From assembly GCA_900143635.1 (NCBI GenBank), contig FREY01000005.1:124001-188000 (forward strand): a stretch of 64,000 nt of DNA, read 5' to 3'. Below are positions 60,571 to 64,000 of the stretch, piece after piece (within the stretch, counting starts at the first letter, position 1; the number at the start of each line of letters is the position of its first letter). Both the position numbers and the translations under genes were made by a program. The notes below the pieces were generated by a model, which searched no databases, was not told the origin of the DNA, and saw only the letters and a program-made list of their open reading frames with translations. Source of the stretch: Rhodobacteraceae bacterium Alg231-04 (GTDB lineage: Bacteria; Pseudomonadota; Alphaproteobacteria; Rhodobacterales; Rhodobacteraceae).

Positions 60571-61026
60571 TTACATTGGCAGGGGCGCATCGCGCTTGAT
60601 TTGGTCCATGACGATCTGGCTTTGCACCCGCGCCACGGCGGGATGGGGCAGGAGCACCTCGTGCAACAGGCGGTTCAGCCCCGGCAGGTCTTCGCAGAAA
60701 ACACGCAGCAGGTAGTCGGCGTCGCCGGTCATCGTCCAGGCCGAAGTGATTTCGGCCTGGGTACTGACCAGACGGGAGAAACTGGCGGATTGCTCCGGGC
60801 CATGGCTGCCCAGATGAACCTGAACGAACCCCTGAACAGCGAGACCCAGCCGCTGCGGATCCAGCCTGGCCGTGTAGCCCTGGATATAGCCGTCTGCTTC
60901 CAGCCGCTGTCGGCGTCGACCGGCCTGACTGGGCGACAGGTTCAGATGCTCGCCCAACTCCTGCGCGGTCAGCTGCGCATTCCGCTGCAAGGCCGCCAGC
61001 AATTTTATGTCGATTGGGTCTAACAT
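60571..61026 (-). CDS. Lrp/AsnC family transcriptional regulator
   Basis: A 151-residue Lrp-type regulator. Opening LDPIDIKLLAALQRNAQLTA (residues 2-21) and the helix-turn-helix LGEHLNLSPSQAGRRRQRLEADGYI match the family; the C-terminal RAM domain has WTMTGDADYLLRVFCEDL. Lrp proteins sense amino acids. The ATG at 61026 is used; the upstream extension to 61080 is not typical. It sits 24 bp upstream of the antiporter gene on the same strand and may regulate it or be co-transcribed. Confidence 0.9.
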   Translation of the reverse strand: MLDPIDIKLLAALQRNAQLTAQELGEHLNLSPSQAGRRRQRLEADGYIQGYTARLDPQRLGLAVQGFVQVHLGSHGPEQSASFSRLVSTQAEITSAWTMTGDADYLLRVFCEDLPGLNRLLHEVLLPHPAVARVQSQIVMDQIKRDAPLPM

Positions 61027-61209
61027 ATGCGTGGTGTTCTCTCCAATGGGAAGGGTAACGCGAAAATCACGCGGATACACGGCACATCTTGCGATGCTTA
61101 TGTGAAAATCAGGTCAAGAGCAGCCCTGGATCAGCAGCTATGGGCGAGAATGTGCTTTGGCGGCTGAGGTGGGGATCAGGCGGGCCTGTTCGCTGTAACG
61201 GCTGGGTTG

Positions 61210-63888
61210 TTACCCGTTGGGGATCCGCAGTGTCAGGTTGCGGCCGCCCTTTTGGTAGCGCAGCTCGCTTTCGCCAATGGCAACCACCCGGCCCCCATCC
61301 AGACGGTCTCCGACTTTGAGGTTCCGGTAGCCACCGGAGGGCAGGCGCACCAGTGCCCGACGGTCCGAGCTGCTGCCGAAGACGCCGATCAGGTTGAGCT
61401 TGCGCAGGTTCAGCGCGTTCTCCTGTGTTGCCTGACGCGCGACCGAGGCCGAGGTCGGCAGCGAGGGCACAGTGACCGCGGGGGGATTGGCTGCGGTGGT
61501 GCTGCGCGGGGGGGCCAGTTTGGCAGGCCGCACCCGTGGTCTGATTGTCAGGGCTGCGGTCTGTGTCGCCGGAGCTTCGGCCGCGGGCGGAGGGGTTGTC
61601 AGATTTGCCGGCCGGATACGCGGCCGACTGTCTGCGGCTGCACTGCTTTCGGCTGGAGTGGCTGTTTCGTCGGCGTCCGATTCCGGATCTGCACCCGTTT
61701 CCGTTTCCGTTTCGCCTGCGGCGCTTGCGGTCAGATTCTCAGGGCGGAGCCGGGGGCGTTTGCCTGCCAGAACGGCGCGCCTGTCAGCGGCCGCCTGTGC
61801 GGCCTCGGCGGCGGGGTCTTCACGGGCAGGCCCCGGCGGTGGCACCAGTGACGGCGCGCCAAGGAAGATCAGAATACCATCCGGGTTCAGCGTGCCTTCG
61901 GGGCTTGCTTTGACCAGGCCGCGCTCATCGAGATCAAATTCTGAATTTGTGGCGGCAGGGGGTTGCTGGCGACCAGGGGGCGTATCCGTTGTCAATGCCT
62001 GCCGCGTGGACAGGGTCGGGGCGTCCCGGGTCTGGCTGGATTGGCTGACCGAGGCCAGTGCCAAATCTCCGATTCTGATGAGCTGGGGAACCTCAGGCCC
62101 ATCCGGGGCCGTGCTCCAGACGCCGGTCGCCGCATAAAGTGCCGCTTGAGACAAATCCTTGTCGGCAGGATCCGCATCGAGCAGCACTGAATTCGCAACA
62201 GTGTCGGCGATGGCGTCGGCGGCAGGCTCCGCCAGCGCGACCTCGGGCTCTGAGGCGGTTTCGGGGATCGCCTCAGCTGTGGTGGCCTGCGTGCTGTCCG
62301 GTGTGCTGTCCTGCGCGGTCTCGGTGCTGTCAGGCACCTCCGTCGGCTCAGCCGGGGGCAGGGATGCCTCCTGACTCTCTGCGCTTTCATCAGCGCTGGC
62401 TGTCTCAACGCTGTCGGGGATATCCGCCGCCGCGGCCTCGTCTTCGACCGTTTCACCCGTGTCAGGCAGGGCTGGCTGGTCAGGCGATGGCACCGCGCTG
62501 TCCGAGATCTGTCTGACCTCAGGCTCTGGCGATCGCGGCGCCCAAAGTGTCCAAAGTGCAATGACCGCCATGGTCAGAAGCAGACCTGCGGTCAGGGCGA
62601 GGCCGAGAAAACGGGGCTTGCCCGAACGGCCCAATTTCGGATCGGGGAAAGGCTGGGGATTGGCAGTAGCAGCTGCGCGGGCAGGCTTGGGGCGTATGCC
62701 GGCCACAGAAGGCGGCAGCGCGGCGGCTGCGGCTGCCGGTTTTGTGCCTGCGGTCGGGACGCCCAGCGGTGGCGGAGCGCCGCGCTCGGCAGTTGTGCCA
62801 ACAGGTTTGATCCCGGTCGGTTTGAGGCTGGCCACCGAAGAGGCGGAAGCGCCGGTCAGCGGAACGGCTGTTGCAATGTCGGCGGCTCCGGCTTTTTTAC
62901 GGCGCCGGGAGGTGAAGCTGGTAACCGGCGGCTCGTTCAGCGGCGCGCTCCCGGCGTCCTTTTGCGCGTCTGGCACCGCTGACGCTGTGGAGCCTGAGGC
63001 CAGCGCAGGGACCGCGGCTGAGGTGTCAGTTTCGGTCACATCTTCGTCGTTTGATGTGTCCGGGGTTGATGCATCGCCCGCCGGCGTTTTGGCTCCATCC
63101 GCATCCGCATCCGCATCCGCATCCGCATCCGCATCCGCATCCGCATCCGTCTTCAGGCTAGCAGCCGGTGGCTGCGGAATATCCGCAGGATCGCTCGGCT
63201 CTGCCTCTGTGGCGGCCGGTTCGCTATTTTCCTCCGTGGCCGCTTCCGCCGCAGCCAATTCTTCTGGCTGCGCGTCTTCTGGTGCGGCCTGATCACCGCT
63301 GTCGGCAACCGCTTCAAGATCCGCTTCGACCTCCGCAGCCACGGTGGGCAGCTCGGCGTCACCGATTACGACCACGGCAATTCCGTCTGGTTCGACCTCG
63401 GTGCCGCGTATTGCGCGGGTGGTGCCAAAGAAGGGTTCACCCAAATAGGCGTTGTCGCCGGGGGCGGCGACGAAACAGACGGGCAGGAACCCATTGGCGG
63501 CGGCAAACCCTTCGGCCTCGCCCAATGTTTCTATCGCTACGGCCGCCACATGAGTCAGTGGCCCGTCCGGGCAAAGGTCATAGGCCAGTTCGTTCAGGGC
63601 ATAGGGGGTCGCGCTGGTCAGCGCCTCCTGCACTGCGGCAAGGCGCGTATCGGCATCGGTAATGCCGGTGTCGACGGTCAGATAGCGGATTTGCTCGTTG
63701 GGGAGGACCAGCTTGCAAGCCAGAGGGGTCGGGCCGACCACTTCGGCTCGCTGCCGCATCTCCCGCAGTGCTGGCTCCGGGTCGCCGTCGCCCAGTGTGA
63801 CATTGCCGACTGTGCGCCAGCCGCCTGCGGCGCGCTGCAACAGTGACACGCCGTCCATCGTAAATGAGAGCGCATAGCCCGGTTTCAT
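61210..63888 (-). CDS. Large pilus/secretion-like protein: PilM/GspL-like N-terminus, low-complexity middle, PilP-like end
   Basis: An 892-residue protein I cannot name exactly. The N-terminal about 160 residues look like the cytoplasmic actin-like domain of GspL/PilM (LTVDTGITDADTRLAAVQEA, then YALNELAYDL). The middle is very rich in Ala, Glu, Asp, Pro, Ser and Thr, including an Asp-Ala run of about 18 residues encoded by a 9-copy hexanucleotide repeat. One membrane helix (GLALTAGLLLTMAVIALWTL, near residue 455) separates the halves. The C-terminal about 70 residues resemble GspC/PilP homology regions (LVRLPSGGYRNLKVGDRLDG). So it may be a fused inner-membrane platform protein of a pilus or secretion system. 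A GTG at 63903 is an alternative start. Confidence 0.7.
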   Translation of the reverse strand: MKPGYALSFTMDGVSLLQRAAGGWRTVGNVTLGDGDPEPALREMRQRAEVVGPTPLACKLVLPNEQIRYLTVDTGITDADTRLAAVQEALTSATPYALNELAYDLCPDGPLTHVAAVAIETLGEAEGFAAANGFLPVCFVAAPGDNAYLGEPFFGTTRAIRGTEVEPDGIAVVVIGDAELPTVAAEVEADLEAVADSGDQAAPEDAQPEELAAAEAATEENSEPAATEAEPSDPADIPQPPAASLKTDADADADADADADADADGAKTPAGDASTPDTSNDEDVTETDTSAAVPALASGSTASAVPDAQKDAGSAPLNEPPVTSFTSRRRKKAGAADIATAVPLTGASASSVASLKPTGIKPVGTTAERGAPPPLGVPTAGTKPAAAAAALPPSVAGIRPKPARAAATANPQPFPDPKLGRSGKPRFLGLALTAGLLLTMAVIALWTLWAPRSPEPEVRQISDSAVPSPDQPALPDTGETVEDEAAAADIPDSVETASADESAESQEASLPPAEPTEVPDSTETAQDSTPDSTQATTAEAIPETASEPEVALAEPAADAIADTVANSVLLDADPADKDLSQAALYAATGVWSTAPDGPEVPQLIRIGDLALASVSQSSQTRDAPTLSTRQALTTDTPPGRQQPPAATNSEFDLDERGLVKASPEGTLNPDGILIFLGAPSLVPPPGPAREDPAAEAAQAAADRRAVLAGKRPRLRPENLTASAAGETETETGADPESDADETATPAESSAAADSRPRIRPANLTTPPPAAEAPATQTAALTIRPRVRPAKLAPPRSTTAANPPAVTVPSLPTSASVARQATQENALNLRKLNLIGVFGSSSDRRALVRLPSGGYRNLKVGDRLDGGRVVAIGESELRYQKGGRNLTLRIPNG
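63096..63149. repeat. Hexanucleotide tandem repeat, nine copies
   Basis: CATCCG repeated nine times (54 bp) inside the 892-residue gene, read on the minus strand as alternating Asp-Ala codons. The unit length is a multiple of three, so copy-number change would lengthen or shorten the protein without a frameshift. Confidence 0.9.
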
Positions 63889-64000
63889 AGTGCTGCTGAC
63901 CACTCAGTGTGATTTTGTTCTTTGTTTATAGGGGCAGGGTGCCCCGCGCCGAGACCATATCGCAGGAGCGGGCTGGGGAAAAGGAAAAGACGGTGTTTTG

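Noticed and set aside
63096-63149. CRISPR-like repeat array
   Set aside because: It is a perfect hexamer tandem repeat inside a coding frame, with no spacers.

Overview
The window is a 64 kb piece of an alphaproteobacterial chromosome, almost certainly from the marine Roseobacter group of the Rhodobacteraceae (Phaeobacter/Ruegeria/Leisingera-like). The grounds are the high GC content, the soxBDAG sarcosine oxidase operon, CarD, MmcB behind a GTTC-N7-GTTC LexA box, a tRNA-His with A73 and no encoded G-1, and small families (DUF6324, DUF6476, a roseobacter-type MmcB) typical of that group. Genus and species cannot be fixed from the sequence alone. No insertion sequence, prophage, CRISPR array or rRNA operon was seen; this is core-like chromosome with a few accessory islands.

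Layout. 1-4.8 kb: the 3' end of a class III nucleotide cyclase, a reductive-dehalogenase-like corrinoid/iron-sulfur protein, a LysR regulator divergent from a beta-hydroxyacid dehydrogenase, and a small membrane protein. 4.8-7.7 kb: three Tad/Flp pilus minor-subunit genes (TadE, TadE, TadG with a von Willebrand A domain) on the minus strand. 8.1-14.9 kb: catabolic glutamate dehydrogenase, then soxB-soxD-soxA-soxG, which turns sarcosine into glycine and methylene-tetrahydrofolate. 15.2-19.4 kb: dnaG-rpoD. 19.5-21.9 kb: four tandem paralogues of a small two-cysteine exported protein that I cannot assign to a known family. 21.9-31.7 kb: yjbQ, nrdR and the riboflavin genes (ribD, ribE, ribB, ribH, nusB), split by a reverse-strand capsule module (kpsS-like, Wza-like exporter, kpsC-like).

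31.8-37.8 kb: a hybrid histidine kinase, rpiB, a membrane cyclase with a periplasmic c-type heme motif, a two-helix membrane protein and mmcB. 37.8-43.7 kb: a GNAT acetyltransferase, tRNA-His, rluD, rpoH behind a heat-shock-type promoter, a 243 bp CTGGC-rich non-coding stretch, an oxidoreductase, a membrane protein and a DksA/TraR-type zinc-finger protein. 43.8-50.5 kb: an amidinotransferase, a secreted DUF3604 protein, oligoendopeptidase F, a lysophospholipase-like hydrolase and an SCP2-like protein. 50.6-55.8 kb: a TPR protein, a SUV3-like helicase with an acidic/Ala linker and a basic Gly/Lys/Arg tail, an S4 RNA-binding protein, ferredoxin fdxA and carD. 55.8-64 kb: an ion channel with a C-terminal zinc ribbon, divergent cobS and cobT, a Kef-type antiporter, an Lrp/AsnC regulator and a large PilM/GspL-like to PilP-like protein carrying a 9-copy hexanucleotide repeat.

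How the genes work together. Several basal processes sit side by side: replication priming and housekeeping sigma (dnaG-rpoD), heat-shock sigma (rpoH), CarD, NusB, and the NrdR repressor of ribonucleotide reductase. Flavin supply (rib genes) lies near flavin-dependent sarcosine oxidase, and cobalamin assembly (cobS/cobT) could supply the corrinoid needed by the dehalogenase-like protein at the other end. The most unusual items are the four-gene family of exported two-cysteine proteins, the CTGGC-rich stretch after rpoH, the triple-hairpin intergenic element near 37.5 kb, the heme-c cyclase and the dehalogenase-like protein.
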